Shown: piece by piece, positions 1 to 8,272 of the stretch | Position numbering within the stretch: position 1 is the first letter of the stretch | Layout: every line of letters begins with the position of its first letter | NCBI RefSeq assembly: GCF_900205965.1 | Contig: NZ_OAOF01000004.1 | Coordinates: 248,001 to 312,000 of the forward strand | DNA from: Lacrimispora amygdalina | GTDB taxonomy: Bacteria > Bacillota > Clostridia > Lachnospirales > Lachnospiraceae | Reading direction: 5' to 3' | DNA length: 64,000 nucleotides | Program-made: the position numbers and the translations under genes | The notes under the pieces: model-generated | What the model was told of the DNA's origin: nothing | Seen by the model: only the letters and a program-made list of their open reading frames with translations | Databases searched by the model: none

Positions 1-261
1 CCCACCATTGGACTTGATGCAGTTTCCAAGCTTGCAGTCCGGGATTTTATCAGAAAATTAAACCGGATCCATAAAACCACGGTTCTTCTTACCACTCACG
101 ATATGCAGGACATCGACGCCCTTGCAGACAGGGTTTTGCTGATCGGAAAAGGACGGCTGCTTTTGGACGGAACTCTTTCAGATTTAAAATCCCGCTGTGA
201 ACCACCATGTGCCACCTTAGATGAGATTGTTGCATCCCTTTACCGGGAATTTCACATATAG
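1..261 (+). CDS. ABC-2 type exporter ATP-binding protein, C-terminal part
   Basis: The reading frame is open from the first base and stops with TAG at 259-261, so only the last 86 residues are present. The visible part starts just after Walker B (PTIGLD, the D-loop region) and contains the H-loop in LLTTHDMQD, followed by ADRVLLIGKGRLLLDG, typical of ATPases of the COG4586 type that pair with two DUF990-like permeases. A ribosome-binding site follows at once and the next gene begins 9 bases later, so it forms one operon with the two permeases. It would power export or lipid/antibiotic translocation; the substrate is unknown. The family is clear; the N-terminal half lies outside the window. 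Confidence 0.9.
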   Translation, partial: PTIGLDAVSKLAVRDFIRKLNRIHKTTVLLTTHDMQDIDALADRVLLIGKGRLLLDGTLSDLKSRCEPPCATLDEIVASLYREFHI

Positions 262-270
262 GAGGGCAGG

Positions 271-1074
271 ATGAAAAAATACTGGTCTTTTTTCCGCATT
301 CGTTTTATCAGGGGACTTCAGTACCGCACTGCCGCTCTGTCCGGCATGGTGACACAGTTTGTATGGGGAGCTATGGAAATCCTTTTATTTAAAGCCTTCT
401 ATGAAGCGTCTCCGGAAAGCTTCCCCATGACCTTTGAAGCACTTTCCACGTATGTGTGGCTTCAGCAGGCATTTCTGGCATTATATATGGTCTGGTTCTG
501 GGAATCGGAGCTTTTTAATTCCATTACAACCGGAGATGTGGCCTATGAGTTATGCAGGCCGGTCCGCCTTTATCATATGTGGTTTGTAAGGGGACTGGCA
601 GTCCGCCTTTCAAAAGCAGTGCTGCGCTGTATGCCCATCCTCATTGTCTCCTCGTTTCTCCCAGCTCCCTACGGGCTTACGCTGCCAGGGGATATGACAA
701 CCTGGGGAATCACTCTTTTGTCCATGACACTGGGACTGCTGCTCATCGTGGCTTTCAACATGATTGTATATATGTCCGCGTTTTACACCGTATCCTCACA
801 GGGTATGAAACTGGTCATCACCTCTTTAGCGGAATTTTTAGGCGGCGCTGTCATACCCATTCCCTTTCTTCCCGGACAGGTACGGATAATAGTGGAACTT
901 CTGCCCTTCGCTTCTGCACAGAATGTGCCTTTCAGGATCTTTGGCGGTGATTTAGCAGGACCTGATCTGTACAGCAGCTTAATAAAACAGGTATTCTGGC
1001 TGCTTGCATTTGTGCTCATCGGAAGTTTTATGGAAAAACGGGCACTGAAACGAATTGTCATACAGGGAGGCTGA
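271..1074 (+). CDS. ABC-2 family transporter permease (COG4587-like)
   Basis: This 267-residue integral membrane protein has about six predicted hydrophobic segments and an N-terminal MKKYWSFFRIRFIRGLQYR, a basic amphipathic start typical of the DUF990/ABC2_membrane_6 family. The motif ITTGDVAYELCRPVRLY between early helices is characteristic of this group (the equivalent segment in the partner permease reads IGNGEFDRILLRPIN). The ATG follows AGGAGGGCAGG directly. It lies between the ATPase and a second permease with 9- and 12-base gaps, so the three make a heteromeric exporter. The substrate cannot be read from sequence; members of this family are often linked to multidrug or bacteriocin export. 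Confidence 0.88.
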   Translation: MKKYWSFFRIRFIRGLQYRTAALSGMVTQFVWGAMEILLFKAFYEASPESFPMTFEALSTYVWLQQAFLALYMVWFWESELFNSITTGDVAYELCRPVRLYHMWFVRGLAVRLSKAVLRCMPILIVSSFLPAPYGLTLPGDMTTWGITLLSMTLGLLLIVAFNMIVYMSAFYTVSSQGMKLVITSLAEFLGGAVIPIPFLPGQVRIIVELLPFASAQNVPFRIFGGDLAGPDLYSSLIKQVFWLLAFVLIGSFMEKRALKRIVIQGG

Positions 1075-1086
1075 AAGGAGGATTTC

Positions 1087-1872
1087 ATGAATTTAATCAG
1101 GCTTTACGTTAATTTTTTTCTCATGCACTTAAAAAGCATGATGCAGCACAAGGTTTCATTTTTCATGACTTTAACGGGACAGTTTTTAATCTCCTTTAAT
1201 ATCTTTTTAGGCGTTTACTTTATGATGACCCGCTTCCACCAGGTAAAGGGCTTTTCTTACAGTGAAGTGCTGCTTTGCTTTTCCATAACTTTAATGGCCT
1301 TCACACTGGCAGAAACCATATTCCGGAGTCTGGATACCTTTGAGACCATTATTGGAAACGGAGAGTTTGACCGTATTCTCCTCCGGCCAATAAACAGCCT
1401 CTTTCTGGTTCTGTGCAGCAAGATCGAATTAACCCGCTTCGGCCGCCTTCTTCAGGCTGTTGTCATGCTGGTTTATGGGGTTTCTTCCAGCTCCATAGTC
1501 TGGACTCCACTCCGCTGCCTCCTTGTAGTGCTCATGATTCTTGGAGGAATCTGTGTCTTTGCTGCCATCTACTTAATTTTTGCATGCTTATGCTTTTTTA
1601 CCCTGGAAGGGCTGGAATTTATGAATGTATTTACAGACGGAGCAAGGGAATACGGGAAATATCCCATTGGTATTTATGGTAAAAATGTGCTTTTTATCTG
1701 CACTTATCTGGTACCCTTTGCCTTGTTCCAGTATTATCCCCTGCTATATCTCACAGGTAAATCAGATAATTCCTGGTATCTATTGCTGCCGCTGTGCTGT
1801 GCTCTGTTTCTGATCCCAGCATTCCTATTATGGAATTTAGGGTTGAGACACTACCAGTCCACCGGTTCCTGA
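1087..1872 (+). CDS. ABC-2 family transporter permease (COG3694-like)
   Basis: This is the second permease of the exporter, 261 residues with about six hydrophobic segments. It shares with its upstream neighbour the motif IGNGEFDRILLRPINSLF between the second and third helices. An AAAGGAGG site stands 7 bases before the ATG. It closes the operon: a hairpin follows at 1880-1922 and the next gene is on the other strand. The ATPase-permease-permease order matches the COG4586/4587/3694 arrangement. The function of these systems is mostly uncharacterised, so no substrate is proposed. Confidence 0.88.
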   Translation: MNLIRLYVNFFLMHLKSMMQHKVSFFMTLTGQFLISFNIFLGVYFMMTRFHQVKGFSYSEVLLCFSITLMAFTLAETIFRSLDTFETIIGNGEFDRILLRPINSLFLVLCSKIELTRFGRLLQAVVMLVYGVSSSSIVWTPLRCLLVVLMILGGICVFAAIYLIFACLCFFTLEGLEFMNVFTDGAREYGKYPIGIYGKNVLFICTYLVPFALFQYYPLLYLTGKSDNSWYLLLPLCCALFLIPAFLLWNLGLRHYQSTGS

Positions 1873-1879
1873 CAATATA

Positions 1880-1922
1880 AAATGCATCCGTTCAGACCTG
1901 TTACGGCTGATACGGATGCATT
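1880..1922. terminator. Hairpin between convergent genes
   Basis: An 11-bp perfect stem, AATGCATCCGT paired with ACGGATGCATT, encloses a 20-base loop. It lies between the convergent permease and NifX-like genes. In the minus direction it is followed by TTATATTGT; in the plus direction a T6 run comes 13 bases later. It may serve both strands, but neither U-tract is ideal. Confidence 0.6.
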
Positions 1923-1951
1923 ACCATCTCTGTCTTTTTTCAATTATAGAA

Positions 1952-2341
1952 CTAGTGTCCGCAGGACTCTCCATGATTGCCGCATTCATGCTCTTCGCTT
2001 CCCTCATGATGATGATCGCAAAGAGTATCCGGATCAAACTTAAGATTTCCTGACAGCAGAGAATTCACTGCCTCATCTGCATTCCCTTCTACTCCAGGAT
2101 ATAGTTTAATACCTGCATCAGATAAAGCATTTCTTGCTCCTGCGCCAATGCCTCCGCAGATCAGAGTTTTTACACCCAGATTAGTCAAAAAGCCTGCCAG
2201 AGCACCATGTCCATCTCCGTTGGTATCTGTGATTTCCTGTGATACCACTTTTTTATCTTCCACCTCATAGATTTTAAACTGTGTGGTTTGTCCAAAATGC
2301 TGAAAAACATCTCCTCTGTCATAAGTAACCGCAATCTTCAT
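1952..2341 (-). CDS. NifX/NifB-family (dinitrogenase Fe-Mo cofactor biosynthesis-like) protein
   Basis: The 129-residue product starts MKIAVTYDRGDVFQHFGQTTQFKIYE and carries LICGGIGAGARNAL, both hallmarks of the COG1433 RNase H-like fold that carries Fe-S or Fe-Mo cofactors in NifX, NafY and NifB C-termini. No nif genes are nearby, so a nitrogenase role is unlikely; free-standing clostridial members are thought to handle Fe-S clusters. The last 22 residues are unusual: His- and Cys-rich, with HHH, HEC and a terminal SCGH, a probable metal-binding tail. AGGAGG lies 7 bases before the ATG. It appears to be transcribed alone or with the upstream MATE gene, 58 bases away. Confidence 0.85.
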   Translation of the reverse strand: MKIAVTYDRGDVFQHFGQTTQFKIYEVEDKKVVSQEITDTNGDGHGALAGFLTNLGVKTLICGGIGAGARNALSDAGIKLYPGVEGNADEAVNSLLSGNLKFDPDTLCDHHHEGSEEHECGNHGESCGH

Positions 2342-2399
2342 AGCGTAACCTCCTGTTTATTATTCAATCGCTCTTAAGGATATCATAGAATCATTTTGG

Positions 2400-3767
2400 T
2401 CATATGTCAATAAATTCTGTCCTGTTATTAATAATTCGCCCGAATGATTTTGTAAATACCAGCATGGACACAGTTACGCTGATAAAATCTGATATGGGTT
2501 CCGTATAAAAAACATAACTGACACCCAGCCATGCGGGCAGGGCTGCTGCCCCAAGAAGGAAAATCGTTTTTCGGAACATAGACAGGGAAATTGCTGCTTT
2601 TGCAGCTCCCATACCTGTAAATCCATCTACAATTACATACTGAAGTGCCAGCGGGATAATTCCCATGGTATAAATCTTTATTCCACGGACAGTTTCAGCC
2701 ACATAGGATTGGTCTTGTGTGAAAATATGTACAAAAAACTGGGGAACCGTATGGGCAAACAGGAACATGACAGACGTAAATCCAATCGCAAGAAGCGCAA
2801 TACAACGCTCTGCCTGCCTGATCTTCTCCGGTCTGCCCGCACCCAGGTTATAGCCAAGGATTGTCTGGGTTCCTGTTGTAATGCCGCCCAGGGGCATGGT
2901 TACCATCAGCATGAAACTCTGTACAATGGTCATACAGGTTAAAAGTCTCTCTGCGCTGCCCTCCCCGCCATAATGCATGATTACCTTATTCAGTGATATA
3001 ATCAGCACATTGTCAAATGCAATAATAAGAAAGGGAGAAAGGCCAAGCGTAAGAATTCTCTTTATAACTTCCAGGTCATAGCCCTCAAAGGCAATCGTTA
3101 CCGGCAACACTTTTCCAAAAAGGAACCGGAGTACATAAATACAGGAAATGAGCTGGGATATTACAGTTGCAATGGCAGCTCCTTTTACCCCCAGTCCGAG
3201 CCCGAAGATAAACAGAGGATCCAGGATAATATTGCTTATGGCTCCCCACAGCACCGCCTTCATCCCTGTTTTAGAATATCCCTGACATACAATAAATGGA
3301 TTCAGACCTGTACAAAGCAGCGTAAATACGGTTCCTGCAAGATATATGGACAGGTATTGGTCTGCATAAGGGAATATGGTTTCACCTGCACCGAACCACA
3401 GGAGAATACGGTCCTTAAGCAAGAATGATCCCGTCATAATGAAGAGTGAAAAGACCAGTAAAAACATAAAACAATTGGCAAGAATCTGACTGGCTGCCCT
3501 CTTATTTTTTTCTCCCAGCCGGATACTCATAAGGGGAGCGCCTCCTGCACCCACTAAAAAAGCTACAGAAGAAATCAGGGTTACAACCGGACCGCAGATT
3601 CCAACTCCTGCCAGAGCAGATTCCCCAATCTCAGGGATGTTCCCTATATACATGCGGTCTACAATGCTATATAAAACACTGACAAATTGAGCCAGCATGG
3701 AGGGAACCGCAAGCCTCCATACCAGCCCTTTTATATGATCTGAATTTAAATCGTTTTCTGTTTTCAC
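2400..3767 (-). CDS. MATE family multidrug/cation antiporter
   Basis: This 455-residue protein has about twelve hydrophobic segments in two homologous halves, the length and layout of a MATE (NorM/DinF superfamily) antiporter that exports drugs or metabolites using Na+ or H+. Recognisable family segments are MLAQFVSVLYSIVDRMYIGN in the first helix and GITTGTQTILGYNLGAGRPEKIRQAE in the second half. The start is GTG, chosen because GGAG is 8 bases upstream and inside the stop region of the preceding lysozyme gene (11-base gap), implying translational coupling. The substrate is unknown. Confidence 0.92.
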   Translation of the reverse strand: MKTENDLNSDHIKGLVWRLAVPSMLAQFVSVLYSIVDRMYIGNIPEIGESALAGVGICGPVVTLISSVAFLVGAGGAPLMSIRLGEKNKRAASQILANCFMFLLVFSLFIMTGSFLLKDRILLWFGAGETIFPYADQYLSIYLAGTVFTLLCTGLNPFIVCQGYSKTGMKAVLWGAISNIILDPLFIFGLGLGVKGAAIATVISQLISCIYVLRFLFGKVLPVTIAFEGYDLEVIKRILTLGLSPFLIIAFDNVLIISLNKVIMHYGGEGSAERLLTCMTIVQSFMLMVTMPLGGITTGTQTILGYNLGAGRPEKIRQAERCIALLAIGFTSVMFLFAHTVPQFFVHIFTQDQSYVAETVRGIKIYTMGIIPLALQYVIVDGFTGMGAAKAAISLSMFRKTIFLLGAAALPAWLGVSYVFYTEPISDFISVTVSMLVFTKSFGRIINNRTEFIDI

Positions 3768-3778
3768 TGATAACTCCG

Positions 3779-4738
3779 TTATTTTGTCTGATTTGTAATT
3801 TCTCCTTTGGAATCGAACGTATAGGAGACTCCGTCGATCACCATCGTCTGATCATGAATCACTTTACCGTCCGGATCAAGATAATACCATTTTCCATCTG
3901 CCTGAATCCAGCCGGTTTGTTTTTCAAAGTTTTTCATGTAATACCGCTCACCGTCAATGGTTTTAAAGCCATCCCCGGGAATAAGAGAATCGTAGTCTGC
4001 AAAAGACAATTCAATAGTAACATCACCTTCAATGCCTTCCACCCTTCCCTTGTCCGTGCACTGCCAGATGGTTCTGTTCTGGCAATCATTAACAGTTCCG
4101 TATCTGGCATACCAGACATCATAGGGAATCTGGCTCATATCTATATGAAAAGACAGCCATTTATTGTTTGCGTAAACCATTGGGCGGTAACCGGCATCTG
4201 CAATTGTCTTGCAGAATGCATTAATGTTATCCGTAATCTGCTGTCTGGTCAGCTTATTATCAAGAAGATACTGTGATTCTACGTCATAAGCAATGGGGTA
4301 AGAGATCCGGTAATCCCTGATCTGGCGCAGCACATACTTAGCTTCTTCCACTGCAGTCTGGGTATCAAGAGCCTGGGAATAGAAAAACACACCGGTTCTG
4401 ATCCCGTTTTCCGATGCATGCTTCATATTTTCCTTAAAATAAGGGTCCATATCATTGAGGTAACCAATCCGCACCATGGCAAACGAAACTCCATCCTCCG
4501 CTACCCGCTTCCAGTCGATTCCTCCATTGGCCTCATTCTGTCTGTTCTGGTATTTCGTTACGGTTATTCCTTTTTTTAAAGCACCTGTTATAACATTCCC
4601 GGATGCATCGATGTATTGTCCGTTTTCCAATTTCCAGGCTTGTGCTGAAAAGCCATCTAAAGGGGTTGCAAATGCCTCAGAAGCCATAAGACAGGCAACC
4701 AGATACGCGGCAATCCGAAATCTTATGTTTTTTTTCAT
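3779..4738 (-). CDS. Secreted GH25 lysozyme with C-terminal cell-wall-binding repeats
   Basis: From the ATG at 4738 (GGAGG at the ideal distance; an in-frame TTG 12 bases upstream is rejected) the protein has 319 residues. It begins with a signal peptide (KKNIRFR basic patch, hydrophobic stretch, cleavage near AFA). A glycoside hydrolase family 25 domain follows, with GIDWKRVAEDGVSFAMVRIG, the DVES acidic motif and ARYG. The C-terminus has two to three aromatic/glycine repeats (TGWIQADGKWYYLDPDGK) of the choline-binding/CW_binding type. It would cleave muramyl bonds of peptidoglycan at the cell surface. The spacing to flanking genes is 11-12 bases, so it sits in one operon with the YtvI-like and MATE genes. 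Confidence 0.92.
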   Translation of the reverse strand: MKKNIRFRIAAYLVACLMASEAFATPLDGFSAQAWKLENGQYIDASGNVITGALKKGITVTKYQNRQNEANGGIDWKRVAEDGVSFAMVRIGYLNDMDPYFKENMKHASENGIRTGVFFYSQALDTQTAVEEAKYVLRQIRDYRISYPIAYDVESQYLLDNKLTRQQITDNINAFCKTIADAGYRPMVYANNKWLSFHIDMSQIPYDVWYARYGTVNDCQNRTIWQCTDKGRVEGIEGDVTIELSFADYDSLIPGDGFKTIDGERYYMKNFEKQTGWIQADGKWYYLDPDGKVIHDQTMVIDGVSYTFDSKGEITNQTK

Positions 4739-4750
4739 TGTTTCCTCCAA

Positions 4751-5893
4751 TTACTTCTTTTTATCTGTTTCATCCTCTTTTCGGAATGCATCAAGATCGT
4801 GGATCAGGGTTTTTAAGCTATACAGAAACCGGTCAAATGCACCGAATTTATATAGATTAATCAGCAGCATACCGATAGGAACAGCCAGAATCATGCCTGC
4901 GATCCCACTTATTTTAAAGCCCAGATACAAGAATAATAATGTCATCAGCGGGTCCAGCCCCATGGTATCTCCAACGATCTTTGGCTGTATAATCTGCCTT
5001 AAAACCAGAGTCAGAACGTAAATCACAATCAGCCCCACTCCAAAGGCATATTCACCGGAAACAATCCGAAGAATGGCCCATGGAATCAGGATGGTTCCTG
5101 TTCCAAGTATCGGAAGGAAATCCAGCAGTGCAATAATCACTGCTATTAAAAGCGCATACTTCACTCCCAGAACCAGGAAACCGGCTGCCAAAACACCTGC
5201 GATGACAAACATGATTTTAAACTGAGCCAGGAAATAACCTCCCACCAGATGCTTTACGTCTTTTTTCAGATAATCGTAATATCTTGAAAATCCCCTTGGC
5301 AGATACCGTCTCAGAAAGGTAAGAATCTTATCCCGGTCCACAATAAAGATATAAGAAGAAAATATGGTTACTACGATGTAAACCAGTGCTGCCGGAATGC
5401 TTTTTACTACATTTCCTGCAGCCATAAATGTGGGCGATGCAATTTTCTGCACCATTACATTTAAATATTCTCCGATATGTGTGATAAACAAATTAACGGA
5501 ACTCTGAATTCCGTCAGGAAGAAAGCGCAGCAGATCTTCCGCAGCCAAAAGGATCTTCTGAACCTCAACCCAGGCTGAATCATAGTAAAAAGGGATGTCC
5601 TTTACAAATCCTGCTGCTTCAGAAATCAGCTTGGTTATAAGAAAATAAAAAGCCGCAATAATCAAAGCCAGTACTGCTACCACAATCAGTACAGAACTGT
5701 GCTTTCTCACAATCCTCAGTCGTTTTTCCAGCAGACGTACCAGCGGGTTTGCGATTACTGAAATCACCCATCCGATTACGAATGGCAGAAAAAAATTCAG
5801 TAATCTGGGTCCCCACACACAGATGAAATAAAAGAAAACAATAGGGATTATAATATTTAATATGATCCTGCAATATTTTTTAACCGTATCCAT
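4751..5893 (-). CDS. ytvI: AI-2E transporter family protein, YtvI-like
   Basis: The 380-residue protein has eight or so hydrophobic segments and the family signature GTILIPWAILRIVSGEYAFGVGLIVIY. The DFLPILGTGT stretch and conserved LDPLMTLLFLYLGFKI belong to the UPF0118/AI-2E family. The N-terminal arrangement, with two close helices followed by a coiled segment, fits the sporulation-associated YtvI branch found in endospore formers; the exact role is not established. AGGAGA lies 6 bases before the ATG. It is the first gene of a likely operon with the lysozyme (12-base gap) and MATE pump. Confidence 0.82.
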   Translation of the reverse strand: MDTVKKYCRIILNIIIPIVFFYFICVWGPRLLNFFLPFVIGWVISVIANPLVRLLEKRLRIVRKHSSVLIVVAVLALIIAAFYFLITKLISEAAGFVKDIPFYYDSAWVEVQKILLAAEDLLRFLPDGIQSSVNLFITHIGEYLNVMVQKIASPTFMAAGNVVKSIPAALVYIVVTIFSSYIFIVDRDKILTFLRRYLPRGFSRYYDYLKKDVKHLVGGYFLAQFKIMFVIAGVLAAGFLVLGVKYALLIAVIIALLDFLPILGTGTILIPWAILRIVSGEYAFGVGLIVIYVLTLVLRQIIQPKIVGDTMGLDPLMTLLFLYLGFKISGIAGMILAVPIGMLLINLYKFGAFDRFLYSLKTLIHDLDAFRKEDETDKKK

Positions 5894-5935
5894 GCTTATC
5901 TCCTGCCTTTACCATACCCCAAAAAGCCCATACCT

Positions 5936-6991
5936 TTATGTTAGAAATTTCTCCAGGAAATCATAAAGCTGTTTCATCTCTTCATCTGTCCCTATGGTAA
6001 TCCTTAAATACGAATCCAGCCTGGGCTGTTTAAAATAACGGACAAAGATCTGCTTTTCCTTTAAAGCCAGGTAAATCTCCTCTGCACTCTTCTCCTTATG
6101 GCTGGCAAAAATAAAATTTGCCATGGAATCAGGAAATGTAAAACCAAGTTTACTGAGGCGTTCCTTCGCACTCTCCCTTGTTGAAATGATTTTATCCAGA
6201 GTCTCTTTAAAATAACGGTCATCCTTTACCGCTGCTGCTCCCAAAATCTGGGAAGGCATATTCATGGTATAGGAATTATAAGAATATTTCACATCATTTA
6301 ACGCACGAATCAGTTCCCGGTTACCCATGGCATAGCCGATGCGCATTCCCGCCATAGAGCGGGATTTACTGAACGTCTGAACTACAAGAAGATTTTCATA
6401 CTTTTTTATCAGCCCTGCCGCACTGACTCCACCAAAGTCGATATAAGCCTCATCTACAATCACAACCGATTCCTGATTATGGGCGATAATATCTTCTACT
6501 TCACTTAATGGCATCAATACGCCTGTGGGCGCATTGGGGTTTGGGAATATGATACCCCCATTTTCCCGGTAATAATCTTGTTTATTAATAAGGAAGTCCT
6601 TATCTAGTGCAGGTGTTGTATAGGGAATCTGAAAAAGCTCTGCCCATACCTCATAAAAAGAATAGGTCACATCGGGAAACAGGACCGGTTTTTGCGAATT
6701 AAAAAAAGTCAGAAACGCCATGGCTATCACATCATCGGAACCAACCCCCACAAAAATCTCATCTTCCCCAATCTGATAATATTCACAAAGAGCCTCTGTC
6801 AGAACAGAGGATGCCGGATCCGGATATTTTCGAAACAGCCCGTAATCCATCTCATCCATGGCCTTTTTAACGAAAGGGGAGGGAGGATATGGATTCTCGT
6901 TGGTATTCAGTTTAATCAGATGTTCTCCCTTGGGCTGCTCTCCCGGAACATAAGGTGTCACTCTGCGTATATTTGTCTGCCATGGTTTCAT
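5936..6991 (-). CDS. hisC: Histidinol-phosphate aminotransferase family (HisC-like)
   Basis: This 351-residue fold-type I PLP enzyme starts with an RRVTPYVPGEQP segment typical of HisC. It carries NTNENPYPPSP, FPNPNAPTG, VDEAYIDF and FSKSRSMAGMRIGY, which contains the PLP lysine. HisC converts imidazole acetol phosphate and glutamate to histidinol phosphate; clostridial relatives also transaminate aromatic amino acids. No other his gene is close, so the physiological substrate is open. The ATG overlaps the TGA of the upstream aminotransferase (ATGA), with GAGGAGG before it, indicating coupled translation. The pairing of two aminotransferases suggests a shared amino-acid pathway. Confidence 0.88.
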   Translation of the reverse strand: MKPWQTNIRRVTPYVPGEQPKGEHLIKLNTNENPYPPSPFVKKAMDEMDYGLFRKYPDPASSVLTEALCEYYQIGEDEIFVGVGSDDVIAMAFLTFFNSQKPVLFPDVTYSFYEVWAELFQIPYTTPALDKDFLINKQDYYRENGGIIFPNPNAPTGVLMPLSEVEDIIAHNQESVVIVDEAYIDFGGVSAAGLIKKYENLLVVQTFSKSRSMAGMRIGYAMGNRELIRALNDVKYSYNSYTMNMPSQILGAAAVKDDRYFKETLDKIISTRESAKERLSKLGFTFPDSMANFIFASHKEKSAEEIYLALKEKQIFVRYFKQPRLDSYLRITIGTDEEMKQLYDFLEKFLT

Positions 6992-8196
6992 CTTAAGTCC
7001 TCCTCACCGGCTGTCAGCCCGTATTCCCGGGCAATCTGTTTAAAGGCCGGCAGAGAGCGCTCAATCTGCTCATAGGATACGCAATAAGCAATCCGCGCAT
7101 AGCCGGGACAGGCAAAGGCACTTCCCTGAACCAAAAGAACACGATGCTTTTTACAACGTTCACAGAACTTCCGGTCATCCTCAGGAGTTTTTATGAACAG
7201 ATAAAATGCACCTTCCGGTTTAATACACTGAAAACCATATTCTCTCAGGCTGTTGTATAATAGTTCCCGGTTTCTGTTGTAAGCAGACAAGTTTACCTTT
7301 TCATCCACGCAGCGCAGAATTACTCTCTGCATCAGCGACGGGGCATTGACACAGCCGAGTACACGGTTGGAGATGGATGCTGCTGCAATCACAGCCTTAG
7401 AATCCTCCACTTCATCCGGAATTACCAGGTATCCGATTCTCTCCCCTGGAAGAGACAATGATTTACTGTATGAATAGCAGACGACTGTATTCCGGTAAAA
7501 CAGCGTCACATAGGGAACCTTAACACCGTCATAGGCCAGTTCCCGGTAAGGCTCATCTGAAATTAAAAGAATGGATATACCATATTCTTTCTCTTTTCGT
7601 TCCAGAATCTCTCCGATCTCCCTAAGGGTCTCTGAAGAATAAACCACCCCTGTGGGATTATTTGGAGTATTTATAATCACAGCCTTGGTTTTCTTCGTTA
7701 TTGCGCATTCCAATTCCATAAGGTTTGGCTGAAATGTTTCTGTATTGGGCGGAATCACAGTAAGAACGCCGTCATAATTGCGTACGTAAGAACCATATTC
7801 CATAAAATAGGGAGCAAATACAATTACTTCGTCACCAGGATCCAGAATAGTTTTTAGAATCACATTCAAACCGCTGGCTGCACCTACAGTCATAAGGAGA
7901 TTGTCTCCACGAAAATGAGTCCCGAAACGCCGGTTTATGGAGCTTGCAATGCCTTCTCTGACATCCTCAAAGCCTGCGTTGCTCATATATCCATGAACCA
8001 TCGTTGATTCTTCTTCGTTAATAATATCAATGATTGCCTGTTTCACTGCTTCCGGAGCAGGTACATTGGGATTACCGAGGCTGAAATCATAAACATTTTC
8101 TGCACCAAATTGTGCAGCCATCTTTTTTCCTTCTTCAAACATGGCGCGGATGGCGGAATTGTTTTCTACAAGGGGTCTCATCTTGTCTGCTATCAT
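6988..8196 (-). CDS. Class I/II PLP-dependent aminotransferase
   Basis: The start is placed at the ATG at 8196, which has AAGGAAGG nine bases upstream; an in-frame ATG 51 bases further out has no such site. The 402-residue product has YDFSLGNPNVPAP, INTPNNPTG, ISDEPYREL and the PLP-lysine motif SYSKSLSLPGERIGY, and it ends with an AspC-like small domain (IRIAY-type AYCVSYE). It belongs to the aspartate/aromatic aminotransferase group (AAT-I alpha/gamma), transferring amino groups between an amino acid and 2-oxoglutarate. It is translationally coupled to HisC through a 4-base overlap. Its true amino-acid partner cannot be read from sequence. Confidence 0.88.
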   Translation of the reverse strand: MIADKMRPLVENNSAIRAMFEEGKKMAAQFGAENVYDFSLGNPNVPAPEAVKQAIIDIINEEESTMVHGYMSNAGFEDVREGIASSINRRFGTHFRGDNLLMTVGAASGLNVILKTILDPGDEVIVFAPYFMEYGSYVRNYDGVLTVIPPNTETFQPNLMELECAITKKTKAVIINTPNNPTGVVYSSETLREIGEILERKEKEYGISILLISDEPYRELAYDGVKVPYVTLFYRNTVVCYSYSKSLSLPGERIGYLVIPDEVEDSKAVIAAASISNRVLGCVNAPSLMQRVILRCVDEKVNLSAYNRNRELLYNSLREYGFQCIKPEGAFYLFIKTPEDDRKFCERCKKHRVLLVQGSAFACPGYARIAYCVSYEQIERSLPAFKQIAREYGLTAGEEDLR

Positions 8197-8272
8197 ATCA
8201 TCAATCCTTCCTTTATCCTGAAATGGTTTACGTGGATTATAACACATATAAAAATGGAGGTCTATTCTTAAT

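Noticed and set aside
5936..6991. Histidine biosynthesis operon
   Set aside because: Only a HisC-like gene is present and it is paired with another aminotransferase, so a his operon cannot be claimed.
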